Both the position numbers and the translations under genes were made by a program. A stretch of 62,088 bases of DNA from Cryobacterium tepidiphilum (GTDB lineage: Bacteria > Actinomycetota > Actinomycetes > Actinomycetales > Microbacteriaceae), in the NCBI RefSeq assembly GCF_003716325.1, contig NZ_RDSR01000018.1:1-62088 (forward strand), in the 5' to 3' direction. The notes below the pieces were generated by a model. The model saw nothing but the letters and a program-made list of their open reading frames with translations, searched no databases and had not been told where the DNA came from. How positions within the stretch are numbered: position 1 is the first letter of the stretch; each line of letters starts with the position of its first letter. Below are positions 35,481 to 43,773 of the stretch, one piece after another.

Positions 35481-36803
35481 ATGGACGAGCCGATTTACGA
35501 GATTCCAGTGGTGTCGCCGACGAAGGTGTACTCGCTCGACGACGTCAGCTCGGAGCCGGCGTACTCCTTCGAGCCGCAGCCGAGCCGGCGCGCCGAGCGC
35601 GAGGCCGTCTCGGCGCACGTCGCGCGCGCGGAAGCGCACATGACCGACGAGCAGCGGGCGTTCCTGGCGAAGGCGGATCCCGAGCTGGTCTCCGCGCTTG
35701 AGGAAGTGGTGCGTCTTGGCGCCTCCGACCTCCACGTCACCGCCGGTGCCGCCCCAAGCATCCGCCTCGACGGCGGCCTGCGCCCCCTCGAGGGCATGAA
35801 CGTCTGGAGCACCGAGAAGGTGAACTCGGCGCTCCACAGCATCATGTTCGACGAGCAGCGGGAACAGTTCGAACGCGAGCTGGAGCTCGATTTCGCCTAC
35901 ACCGCCGGTGGAGCGCGCTTCCGCGTCAACTACTACCAGCAGCGCAACTCCATCGGTGGGGCGTTCCGTCTGATCCCCGCCGGCATCAAGCCGCTGGAAG
36001 AGCTGGGCGTGCCCGCATCCATCAACCAGTTCGCCAAGCTCCCGCGCGGGCTCGTGCTGGTCACTGGCCCCACCGGTTCGGGTAAGTCCACGACGCTGGC
36101 CGCGCTCATCGACCTGATCAACCGCACCCGCGCCGACCACATCGTCACCGTCGAAGACCCCATCGAGTTCCTGCACCGGCACCAGAAGTCGCTGGTGAAC
36201 CAGCGCGAGGTGGGGCACGACACGCACAGCTTCGCCGCCGCTCTCAAGCACGTGCTGCGCCAGGACCCCGACGTCATCCTCATCGGTGAGCTCCGCGACC
36301 TCGAGACCATCTCGGTGGCGCTCACCGCCGCCGAGACCGGTCACCTCGTGTTCGCGACCCTGCACACCCAGTCGGCCGCGCAGACCATCGACCGCGTCAT
36401 CGACGTCTTCCCGCCGCACCAGCAGGGCCAGGTGCGCGCCCAGCTCGCGGCCACCCTGCAGGGCGTGGTCTGCCAGACGCTCGTGAAGAAGGCCGGCGGC
36501 GGGCGCGTGGTCGCGACCGAGATTCTCTTCACCACCCCCGCGATCGGAAACCTCATACGCGAGGGCAAGACCTTCCAGATTCCGTCGGCCATGCAGGCCG
36601 GCCGGGCGCAGGGAATGCACACCATGGACCAGCACCTCGCCGACCTGGTGACCGAGGGCGTGATCACGCGCGAAGCAGCGGAGGAGAAGGCTCAGGACCT
36701 CGACGCCTTGCACCAGCTGATGCGCCGGGCGCCGGGCGCGGCATCCGCTGCCCTCTCGTCTGACGGCATCGACTTCGGCGACTCCTTCTCGCGGGGCGTC
36801 TAA
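35481..36803 (+). CDS. pilT: Type IV pilus retraction ATPase PilT
   Basis: PilT drives pilus retraction, needed for twitching and DNA uptake. The 440-residue protein has an N-terminal extension of about 70 residues before the usual PilT start (ALEEVVRLGASDLHVTAG). It then shows Walker A GPTGSGKSTT, VEDPIEFLHRHQKSLVNQREVG, the Asp and His boxes and Walker B (DPDVILIGELRDLETI), and the AIRNLIRE-like segment AIGNLIREGKTFQIPSAMQ. ATG at 35481 follows GGGAGG. Its stop TAA is directly followed by the pilC ATG. Confidence 0.93.
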   Translation: MDEPIYEIPVVSPTKVYSLDDVSSEPAYSFEPQPSRRAEREAVSAHVARAEAHMTDEQRAFLAKADPELVSALEEVVRLGASDLHVTAGAAPSIRLDGGLRPLEGMNVWSTEKVNSALHSIMFDEQREQFERELELDFAYTAGGARFRVNYYQQRNSIGGAFRLIPAGIKPLEELGVPASINQFAKLPRGLVLVTGPTGSGKSTTLAALIDLINRTRADHIVTVEDPIEFLHRHQKSLVNQREVGHDTHSFAAALKHVLRQDPDVILIGELRDLETISVALTAAETGHLVFATLHTQSAAQTIDRVIDVFPPHQQGQVRAQLAATLQGVVCQTLVKKAGGGRVVATEILFTTPAIGNLIREGKTFQIPSAMQAGRAQGMHTMDQHLADLVTEGVITREAAEEKAQDLDALHQLMRRAPGAASAALSSDGIDFGDSFSRGV

Positions 36804-38033
36804 ATGCCCACCGCGCTGGAGTACGCCTACAAGGGACGGGACGCCGCCGGCAAGGTGGTGAAGGGTCGACTGGATGCCGCATCCGAGTCGGCCGCGACGG
36901 CCCGTCTGCGCAGCATGGGCCTCACCCCGATCTCCGTGACCGAGGTGCCGGAGGGGACCGGCCTGAACAAGGAGATCAGCATCCCGGGCCTGACCAAGCG
37001 GGTGGGCCTCAAGGACCTGGCGATCATGAGCCGTCAGATGGCGACCATGGTGGGGTCGGGGCTGTCGCTCCTGCGCACCCTGAACATCCTCGCCGAGCAG
37101 ACGGAGAGCAAAGCGCTCGCCAAGGTGCTCGCGCAGGTTCGAGACTCGGTCGAGGCGGGGGCATCGATCTCGGCCGCGCTGCTCAACCACCGCGAGGTCT
37201 TCCCGCCGATCATGGTCAACATGGTGCACGCGGGCGAGACCGGCGGCTTCCTCGACGGGGCGCTCGAATCGATCGCACAGAACTTCGAGAAGGAAGTGAA
37301 GCTTCGGGGGACGATCAAGTCGGCCCTGACCTACCCGGTGATCGTACTGATCATGTCGCTGGTGGCGGTCATCATCATGCTGATCTTCATCGTGCCGATC
37401 TTTGCCGACATGTTCAAAGGACTCGGCAGCGAGCTGCCCGCGCCCACCATGCTGCTGGTGCACCTCTCGCATTCGATGGTGTGGGTCGTGCCGGTTCTGG
37501 CCGTGTCGAGCATCGCGTTCAGCATCTGGTGGGGGAAGAACAAGAACACCGAACAGGTGCGCAGGGTCGTCGACCCGATCAAGCTCAAGCTGCCGGTCTT
37601 CGGACTGCTCATGAAGAAGATCGCGGTGGCGCGGTTCGCCCGCAACTTCTCGAACATGATCGGTGCCGGCGTGCCGATACTGCAGTCACTCAAGATCGTC
37701 GGCGAGACGTCGGGAAACTGGGTGATCGAGAGCGCCCTGAACGAGGTATCGGAGTCGGTGCGCCAAGGCCATTCGATCTCGGAGCCGCTGCTGCGCGAGC
37801 CGGTCTTCCCCGCCATGGTGACCCAGATGATCGCGGTCGGCGAGGATGCCGGCTCGCTCGAGGTGATGCTCAACAAGATCGCAGACTTCTACGACGACGA
37901 GGTGCAGTCCGCCACCGAACAGCTCACGGCGATGATCGAACCGCTCATGATCGCGTTCCTCGGCGTTGTGATCGGTGGCATGGTCGTAGCGCTGTACATG
38001 CCGATTTTCAGCATCGCCACGGCGATCAAGTGA
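36804..38033 (+). CDS. pilC: Type IV pilus inner-membrane platform protein PilC
   Basis: PilC is the membrane platform that couples PilB/PilT to pilin assembly. The 409-residue protein has two T2SSF domains (LAIMSRQMATMVGSGLSLLRTL about 73, and VARFARNFSNMIGAGVPILQSL about 273) and three membrane helices, one near 170-195, one near 225-245 and one at the C terminus (MIAFLGVVIGGMVVALYMPIF). It starts on the base after the pilT stop. It contains a head-to-head GGATGC/GCATCC pair near 36871-36884. Confidence 0.93.
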   Translation: MPTALEYAYKGRDAAGKVVKGRLDAASESAATARLRSMGLTPISVTEVPEGTGLNKEISIPGLTKRVGLKDLAIMSRQMATMVGSGLSLLRTLNILAEQTESKALAKVLAQVRDSVEAGASISAALLNHREVFPPIMVNMVHAGETGGFLDGALESIAQNFEKEVKLRGTIKSALTYPVIVLIMSLVAVIIMLIFIVPIFADMFKGLGSELPAPTMLLVHLSHSMVWVVPVLAVSSIAFSIWWGKNKNTEQVRRVVDPIKLKLPVFGLLMKKIAVARFARNFSNMIGAGVPILQSLKIVGETSGNWVIESALNEVSESVRQGHSISEPLLREPVFPAMVTQMIAVGEDAGSLEVMLNKIADFYDDEVQSATEQLTAMIEPLMIAFLGVVIGGMVVALYMPIFSIATAIK

Positions 38034-38040
38034 CAATCCG

Positions 38041-38117
38041 CCCCCGCACTGGGGGTAGAACGGCTGGTAATCACCCCCCTTTGAGGTAGGAAAACTGCGC
38101 GGTGACCTGCTTATCCT
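38041..38117 (+). promoter_or_regulatory. Pilin promoter region with CCCCC-N5-GGGGG site
   Basis: CCCCCGCACTGGGGG (38041-38055) lies about 60 bases upstream of a -10 element TATCCT (38112-38117). Another C6 run at 38074-38079 sits between them. The pilin gene therefore probably has its own promoter besides read-through from pilC. Confidence 0.45.
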
Positions 38118-38177
38118 GAGTATCCGGTCGGACCCTGAACGCCGGAGTCCCCCTGTAATCGATTGATTGGAACCACA

Positions 38178-38621
38178 GTGATCTCTCGTATCACCACCGC
38201 ACTCAAGTCCCGCCGGAACGAACTGGACGGCAACGAAAAGGGCTTCACCCTGATCGAGCTCCTTGTCGTCGTCATCATCATTGGCATCCTCGCCGCGATC
38301 GCCATCCCCGTCTACATGGGCATCCAGAACAATGCCAAGGACTCGGCCGTGAAGCAAGACCTGAGCAGCGCGAAGACGGCTGTGATCGCCTACTACACGG
38401 ATAACCCCACTGCGACAACAGCGCCCGTTCTGATGACCGGTTTGACCACGAACGGCTACACCCCCTCCGATGGTGTCACGCTGACGTATGGCACGGCTCC
38501 GACAACAGGCGGAACGACGTTCTGCATCACTGGCACCCGGACCAGCGGCACCAAGTCGTTCCACGTCACTGACACGAGTGGCGTGGAAGACGGAGCTTGC
38601 GGGGCCGCTGCAACCCCGTAG
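38178..38621 (+). CDS. pilA: Type IV pilin (major pilin candidate)
   Basis: The 147-residue prepilin has a 22-residue leader ending in EKG, cleaved before FTLIELLVVVIIIGILAAIAIPVY, the classic N-methylated pilin helix with Glu at position 5. Two C-terminal Cys (FCITG and DGACG) can form the D-region disulfide. The subunit is small and Thr/Ser-rich. GTG at 38178 is the likely start; a TTG at 38163 is possible. Its own promoter and a following strong hairpin suggest that it is made in excess over the minor pilins, so I call it the major pilin. Confidence 0.88.
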   Translation: MISRITTALKSRRNELDGNEKGFTLIELLVVVIIIGILAAIAIPVYMGIQNNAKDSAVKQDLSSAKTAVIAYYTDNPTATTAPVLMTGLTTNGYTPSDGVTLTYGTAPTTGGTTFCITGTRTSGTKSFHVTDTSGVEDGACGAAATP

Positions 38622-38637
38622 CCGAAGTAGGCCTGGG

Positions 38638-38677
38638 ACGCGGGGTGGGAGCGGTGCGTCACCGCCCCATCCCGCGT
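38638..38677 (+). terminator. Strong hairpin after the pilin gene
   Basis: Arms 38638-38656 and 38660-38677 pair over about 18 bases with one bulge and one G-T pair around the loop CGT. It lies 17 bases after the pilin stop, with only TTCTG after it. It may stabilise the pilin mRNA and limit read-through into the minor-pilin genes. Confidence 0.6.
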
Positions 38678-38726
38678 TCTGCTTATCACCACCCGTTCGA
38701 ACCCGAGAAGGCAAAGGAGGTGCACG

Positions 38727-39152
38727 GTGTCCGAGTCCGCAGCCCCTTCACCTCCTGTGCACTCCGATGCCGGCTTCGGCCTCATCGAGGTCGTCGTCGC
38801 GCTGATGCTTTTCGCGCTCCTCGCGGTCATGATGCTGCCCACTCTGGTCAACTCGCTTCACAACTCGACAAAGAACACCACCCTCGCGACCGCGACGCAG
38901 CTCCTCGACGAGCAGCTCGAGCTCGCCCGTGCGGCCGGCGACACGTGCGCCGCTCTCAACGGTTATGAGTCCTCTGCGGTATCGCCGGTCAGCGATGAGC
39001 GCGGCGTGACCTACGCGGCTGTTCGCTCGGTGGACTGCCCCGCCAGTGCGTACCCTGGCACGGTCAAGGTGACCGTGACCGTCTCGGTCGACGGGTCGGC
39101 GACGCCGACCGCACAGGCGTCCACCCTCATCCTCGTTTCGGCGGCGTCATGA
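38727..39152 (+). CDS. Minor prepilin (PilV/GspI-like)
   Basis: This 141-residue protein has a leader ending SDAG before FGLIEVVVALMLFALLAVMMLPTL, a prepilin helix with Glu5. A Cys pair (GDTCAAL and SVDCPAS) could form a disulfide. The GspI-like order suggests a minor pilin of the tip complex. GTG at 38727 follows AAAGGAGG (38713-38720). Its stop overlaps the next ATG (ATGA). Confidence 0.8.
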   Translation: MSESAAPSPPVHSDAGFGLIEVVVALMLFALLAVMMLPTLVNSLHNSTKNTTLATATQLLDEQLELARAAGDTCAALNGYESSAVSPVSDERGVTYAAVRSVDCPASAYPGTVKVTVTVSVDGSATPTAQASTLILVSAAS

Positions 39153-39730
39153 GTGCGAACAGCCGCAACGACGAAGGGCTCACCCTGATCGAGCTCCTGG
39201 TCGCCATGATGGTGAGCCTCGTCGTCCTCCTCATCGTGGGGAGCCTCCTCGTCAACACCCTCAAGACCGAACGCACGGTGCGCACTGCCACACAAGACAC
39301 CAGCAGCGCCCAGCTCGTCGCGAAGTCGGTGAGCCAGGGCGTTCGCAACGCCACTGACTTCTGGCACAGCCCGGCCGGATCGGTGCCGGAGATCCTCATG
39401 GCGCGCACCCAGCGCACCATCGATGCCGGCGGGAACCCGGTGTGGGTGTGCAGGGCGTGGTCGTTCGCCGACGGTCAGGTACGCACTGCCACGTCATCCA
39501 CCCCGATCGCGAAAACGCAGACCGCGGCATCCGTCCAGTCCTGGACGCTGCTCGCCGACGGGGTGGAGGCGACGACCGCCGGCAGCGTCGCCCTGCCGGT
39601 GTTCGCCTGGAGCGGTCGAAAGGTGGACCTCGCCCTCAACGTGAGCACCGGGACCCCCGAGCCCACACTCATCCACACGACGGCGGTCAGCCGTCAGGAG
39701 CCGGCAGCGGCAGGAGCGCCATGTTTCTGA
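39149..39730 (+). CDS. Minor prepilin (PilW/GspJ-like)
   Basis: This 193-residue protein has a short leader ending DEG before LTLIELLVAMMVSLVVLLIVGSLLV, with Glu5. It then has a GspJ/PilW-like soluble domain of low complexity. It is coupled to the previous minor pilin by an ATGA overlap and overlaps the next gene by 10 bases. It is probably part of the priming tip. Confidence 0.8.
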   Translation: MSANSRNDEGLTLIELLVAMMVSLVVLLIVGSLLVNTLKTERTVRTATQDTSSAQLVAKSVSQGVRNATDFWHSPAGSVPEILMARTQRTIDAGGNPVWVCRAWSFADGQVRTATSSTPIAKTQTAASVQSWTLLADGVEATTAGSVALPVFAWSGRKVDLALNVSTGTPEPTLIHTTAVSRQEPAAAGAPCF

Positions 39731-41151
39731 TGCACAGGATCAGCCGCCGCGCCCGCGATGACCGCGGAAGCGCGCTCGTCGCCGTCATCGGCCTCATGGC
39801 CATCGGCGCGGTCATCACTCTCACCCTGACCGCCGCGACCCTGAACTCGCTCAAGGTCACCACCTCCACCCGGGCGTCGGTGCAGGCGCGTGCCGCCGCC
39901 GAAGCGGGAATCGACGTCGCTGTCGCGCAGTTGCGCACGACGGATGCCTGCAGCACAGACGCGTCAGGTCATCTCGCCTTCACGCCTGTCTCCGGCGTGA
40001 ACATCCAGTCGATCACTATTTCGCACGACGGCACCGCCGGCTGCCCGGTCGAGACCTCGACGTCCGTTCAGATCGCATCGACGGGCGCTGCGACCGCGAA
40101 GGGAGTCGCCGGGGCCAGTTCCGGTGATCGTTTCACCATTGTCGAGACGTACGACTACGACCTGATCATCACCCAGGTGCCGCTCGACGGCGTCGCCGTC
40201 TACGCATACACCGTTGACGGCACGCTCAAGAAATTCCAGCTGGACTCTGATGCCAACAGCGTGGCGACATCCGTCATGATCAAGACCGGCGACGTCGAGT
40301 GCACCAACGGCGCGAGCATCGGCGGGGACCTGGTGCTCGGGAACGGCAGCGCGAAACTCGACATGTGCGACGTCGCCGGCTCGGTGCACGTCTCCAAGGA
40401 CGTCACGGTCAACAAGACCGAGGTTGGCGGGGACGTGTGGGCGGGTGGACTCGCGACTGTCACGAACAGCACCGTGGGCGGTGTGGTGCAGTCGGGCGCG
40501 CTGTCGCCCAACGTTCCGAACTGGGTCGACGTAGGCTACGACCCGGCCCACTGGGCTGCGCAAGGCTACAACGTGGTGAATTGGACACTCGACTGCCAGG
40601 TTGCGATGAGCGCTGCGTCCCGAGCGGCACTCGAGTCCTATACGGTTCCGACGGTCGTCAACTACCTGAACAAATGCCCCAGCACCGCTGTGACGACGAA
40701 CAACAACCAGAGCCCGGTTCCGGTGAAGCTCAAGACCGACGTGGTGTTCTTCGCCAAGCAGTTCAGCTTCGACAAGCTCGCCTTCCAGTCGGCGACGGCC
40801 GGTACCGCGCATACGCTCTCCTTCATCGTTCCCGACCAGACCGCCAATGCCGCCAGGACCTGCGCCCCGCCGGCAGGGCTCACGGGCAACATCAGCCTGA
40901 CCAACGAGACCGACTTCAGCCCCGACATCGCGGCGATGGTCTACACGCCGTGCAAGATCATCAGCGACCGCAACGGGTTCCGCGGTCAGCTGTACGGCGG
41001 CGAGGTGGAGTTCGACCAGCAGGCGCAGCTCACCTTCGTGCCGGTCGGCATCCCGGGCTTCGACATGTCGGCCGGCGTCACGGTGCCGAAGGTGACCGGG
41101 GCAGAGTTGGGCGACCGGCTCACCCGGCTCGAGGAGCCCGGAGTTGGTTAG
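39721..41151 (+). CDS. PilX-like protein with beta-helix-like repeats
   Basis: The 476-residue protein has an N-terminal PilX-like anchor (RDDRGSALVAVIGLMAIGAVITLTLTAATLNSL), which lacks the Glu5 type-III leader. A soluble region of about 420 residues follows. Its middle has bactofilin-like strands (GGDLVLGNGSAKLDMCDVAGSVHVSKDVTVNKTEVGG-type rhythm), and its end resembles polymer-forming or DUF7305-like domains (FRGQLYGGEVEFDQQAQLTFVPVG). It may form the exposed pilus tip or adhesin. ATG at 39721 follows AGGAG; ATG at 39730 is an alternative. The stop overlaps the pilD start. Confidence 0.7.
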   Translation: MFLMHRISRRARDDRGSALVAVIGLMAIGAVITLTLTAATLNSLKVTTSTRASVQARAAAEAGIDVAVAQLRTTDACSTDASGHLAFTPVSGVNIQSITISHDGTAGCPVETSTSVQIASTGAATAKGVAGASSGDRFTIVETYDYDLIITQVPLDGVAVYAYTVDGTLKKFQLDSDANSVATSVMIKTGDVECTNGASIGGDLVLGNGSAKLDMCDVAGSVHVSKDVTVNKTEVGGDVWAGGLATVTNSTVGGVVQSGALSPNVPNWVDVGYDPAHWAAQGYNVVNWTLDCQVAMSAASRAALESYTVPTVVNYLNKCPSTAVTTNNNQSPVPVKLKTDVVFFAKQFSFDKLAFQSATAGTAHTLSFIVPDQTANAARTCAPPAGLTGNISLTNETDFSPDIAAMVYTPCKIISDRNGFRGQLYGGEVEFDQQAQLTFVPVGIPGFDMSAGVTVPKVTGAELGDRLTRLEEPGVG

Positions 41152-41989
41152 TCTGTTCGCCGGCGCGGCCGGGGTGTTCGGCCTTCTCATCGGGTCCTTC
41201 CTCAACGTCGTGATCTTCCGCGTGCCCGCCGGCCGGTCCATCGTGTCGCCGCCGAGCGCCTGCAACGGATGCGGCACCCGCATCCGCGCCTCCGACAACA
41301 TCCCCGTCGTCTCCTGGCTGCTCCTTCGCGGCCGCTGTCGCACGTGCGATGCGAAGATCTCGGCGCGGTATCCGTTGGTGGAACTCGGCACGGCCGTGCT
41401 CTTCGTCGTCGTCGCCTGGTGGGTCGTCAGCTCGGTGCGGGCGGCCCTGCCGATGGCCCCGCTCGACGGCAAGCAGGTCGCCGCGACAACGCTCTCCCTC
41501 GTCGCCTTCCTCTACCTCGCGGCGATCAGCATCGCCCTCGCGCTCATCGACATCGACACGCACCGGCTCCCTAACCGCATCGTGCTTCCCGCCTACCCGG
41601 TCGCGGCCGTGCTTCTCGGTGCCTCGGCCCTGCTGGCCGGTGAGCCGGCGCGCCTCGTGACCGCGCTCGCCGGCGGCGGCATCCTCTTCGCCCTGTACTT
41701 CGTCATGGCGCTGGCGTACCCCGGCGGGATGGGCTTCGGCGATGTAAAACTCGCGGGCGTCCTCGGCCTGTACCTCGGCTGGCTGGGCTGGGGAAGCCTC
41801 GTGGTCGGCGGCTTCGCGGCGTTCCTGCTCGGCGGCCTCTTCGCGCTCGTGTTGCTGCTGATGCGACGCGCGAATCGTAAGAGCAGCATCCCCTTCGGCC
41901 CGTGGATGCTGCTGGGCGCGTGGGTGGGAATCTTCGCCGGCAGCGCGATAGCCGGTGGCTACCTGTCGCTTTTCGGGCTGGCATCATGA
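41144..41989 (+). CDS. pilD: Prepilin peptidase PilD
   Basis: PilD cleaves prepilin leaders and N-methylates the new N terminus, in the membrane. The 281-residue protein begins with GLLIGSFLNVVIFRVP, has the two CxxC pairs (CNGCG and CRTCD) of the methylase domain, and the aspartic-protease motifs ALIDIDTHRLPN and GMGFGDVKLAG. About seven helices are visible. TTG at 41144 follows GAGGAG (41131-41136) at 7 bases and overlaps the previous stop. Confidence 0.92.
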   Translation: MVSLFAGAAGVFGLLIGSFLNVVIFRVPAGRSIVSPPSACNGCGTRIRASDNIPVVSWLLLRGRCRTCDAKISARYPLVELGTAVLFVVVAWWVVSSVRAALPMAPLDGKQVAATTLSLVAFLYLAAISIALALIDIDTHRLPNRIVLPAYPVAAVLLGASALLAGEPARLVTALAGGGILFALYFVMALAYPGGMGFGDVKLAGVLGLYLGWLGWGSLVVGGFAAFLLGGLFALVLLLMRRANRKSSIPFGPWMLLGAWVGIFAGSAIAGGYLSLFGLAS

Positions 41990-42011
41990 CTCGTCTTCAG
42001 AAGGAGCAACA

Positions 42012-43109
42012 ATGAGTGCGAACGTCGTAGGGATCGACATCGGCACCGCCGGCGTGCGCGCCGTCGAGGTCGCCGCCGGCAAGAACAAGGCGTCGGTGGT
42101 GCGCTTTCACCAGGTGCCGCTCCCGGAGGGCGCCGTCAACCGGGGCGAGGTCGTGGAACCGAACACCGTGGCGAGCGCGCTCAAGCAGCTGTGGTCGACT
42201 GGCGGGTTCAAGAGCAAGAACGTCGTACTCGGCATGGGCAATCATCGCGTGCTCTCGCGCGACCTGACCGTTCCCCGGGCCTCGCTCGCGCACATCCGTG
42301 AGTCGCTGCCGTTCCAGGTGCAGGACATGCTGCCGATCCCACTCGACGAGGCGCTCCTCGACTTCTACCCGGTGGCGGAGGGCGATGGCGAGAGCGGGCC
42401 GGTTGTCACCGGACTGCTGATCGCAGCGGTCAAGGATGCCGTGAAGGGCAATGTGAAGGCCGTCGAACTCGCCGGGTTGCTGCCATTGGACGTGGACCTG
42501 ATCCCGTTCGCTCTGACGCGCGTGCTCAACATGGGCGACAGCATCCCGGGAACAGTGGCCCAGGTAGACGTGGGCGCGGCCACCACCTCGATCGTCATCA
42601 CCACCGACGGTGTGCCGCAGTTCGTTCGCCTGATCCCCGCCGGCGGCAACGACGTCACCCATGCGCTCGTGGAGACGCTCGGGCTCACACCGGAAGAGGC
42701 CGACCGGCTGAAGCGCACCCTCGGCATGCGCCTGCCGGCCGCCGACCCCGACGTGTCGGTTGAGAACGACATCGCCGAGAATTCAACGGATGCGCCGGTC
42801 ATCGACGAGCGGGCAGCGGTGTCGCTCATCCGCGATGTCAGCGGCGAACTGCTCAGCAGCGTGCGCAACACCGCCAACTACTTCACCAACACGCGGCAGA
42901 CCTCCGTCACCCGCATCGTCCTCACCGGCGGCGGTTCCCGGCTCCCGGGATTCGCCGAGGGCCTCGCCGAGCTCACGCGCCTGACGGTGGCGTCGGCCGA
43001 GATCTCGCGGATGGTGAGCTACGGGCGCTCCGTCAAGGCGGATGAACTGCGTGGGAGCCAGGGCGCCTTCCTGGTGGCGCTCGGTCTCGCCCTCGGGAGT
43101 GCCGCATGA
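42012..43109 (+). CDS. pilM: Type IV pilus assembly protein PilM
   Basis: PilM is the cytoplasmic actin-like component that binds the PilN tail. The 365-residue protein begins NVVGIDIGTAGVRAVEV (phosphate-1 loop) and has VAQVDVGAATTSIVIT and RIVLTGGGSRLPGFAEGL (adenosine motif), plus the PilM phrase LTVPRASLAHIRESLPFQVQDMLPIPLDEALLDF. ATG at 42012 follows AAGGAG (42001-42006). Its stop overlaps pilN as ATGA. Confidence 0.93.
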   Translation: MSANVVGIDIGTAGVRAVEVAAGKNKASVVRFHQVPLPEGAVNRGEVVEPNTVASALKQLWSTGGFKSKNVVLGMGNHRVLSRDLTVPRASLAHIRESLPFQVQDMLPIPLDEALLDFYPVAEGDGESGPVVTGLLIAAVKDAVKGNVKAVELAGLLPLDVDLIPFALTRVLNMGDSIPGTVAQVDVGAATTSIVITTDGVPQFVRLIPAGGNDVTHALVETLGLTPEEADRLKRTLGMRLPAADPDVSVENDIAENSTDAPVIDERAAVSLIRDVSGELLSSVRNTANYFTNTRQTSVTRIVLTGGGSRLPGFAEGLAELTRLTVASAEISRMVSYGRSVKADELRGSQGAFLVALGLALGSAA

Positions 43110-43771
43110 CACGGTCATCAGCTGCTGGGGCCCTCGTCGTCGGAGGGGAGCCGCGCGTCAGCCTGTTGCCCCCTGAGGTCACGGCCGTTCGCAAGGCGCG
43201 CGCTGCGCGGCGCCTGCTCGGCCTCGTCGTGGTCGGGGTCATCGTGGTGGTCGGTGCGAGCTCGGGCGCCGCGGCGTGGCAGGCGGCGCAGGCGCAGGCG
43301 GCGCTCGCCGCCGCGCAGGCGCGCACCACCGATCTGCTGCAGGAACAGCTGAAGTATGCCGAGGTGCGCACCGTGCAGGAGGAGGTGAACCGCACCCTGG
43401 CCGCGCGCCAGGTCGGGGCATCGACGGAAGTCGACTGGAAGGCGTACCTGCAGGGCATCCGTCGCGTCCTGCCGCCCGACGTCACGATTGACACCGTCGC
43501 GGTCGATGCGGCCTCGCCGCTGGAGGCGTACGCGCAGCCGACCGCGCCGCTGCAGGCCCAGCGCGTCGCCACGCTCACCCTCACCATCACGAGCCCCAAC
43601 CTGCCGACCGTGCCCGAGTGGCTCGAAGGCCTGAAGACGCTGCCCGGATACGCGGACGGCACGCCGAACGCGATCACGCAGGACGACAACGGGTCGTACA
43701 CGGTGAATCTGACGCTGCACATCAACGACGGCGCATACTCGCACCGTTTCGACACGCAAGAGGGGAAGTGA
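43106..43771 (+). CDS. pilN: Type IV pilus assembly protein PilN
   Basis: This 221-residue protein has an N-terminal cytoplasmic segment with INLLP-type sequence RVSLLPPEV that should dock into PilM. One membrane helix (LLGLVVVGVIVVVGASSGAAAW) and an Ala/Gln-rich coiled coil follow, then a ferredoxin-like outer domain. PilN with PilO forms the alignment complex. It is coupled to pilM by ATGA. Confidence 0.88.
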   Translation: MTRSSAAGALVVGGEPRVSLLPPEVTAVRKARAARRLLGLVVVGVIVVVGASSGAAAWQAAQAQAALAAAQARTTDLLQEQLKYAEVRTVQEEVNRTLAARQVGASTEVDWKAYLQGIRRVLPPDVTIDTVAVDAASPLEAYAQPTAPLQAQRVATLTLTITSPNLPTVPEWLEGLKTLPGYADGTPNAITQDDNGSYTVNLTLHINDGAYSHRFDTQEGK

Positions 43772-43773
43772 CC

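Noticed and set aside
35256..37472. 738-codon open frame antisense to pilB-pilT-pilC
   Set aside because: It is antisense to three clear pilus genes, with no domain signature and no ribosome site.
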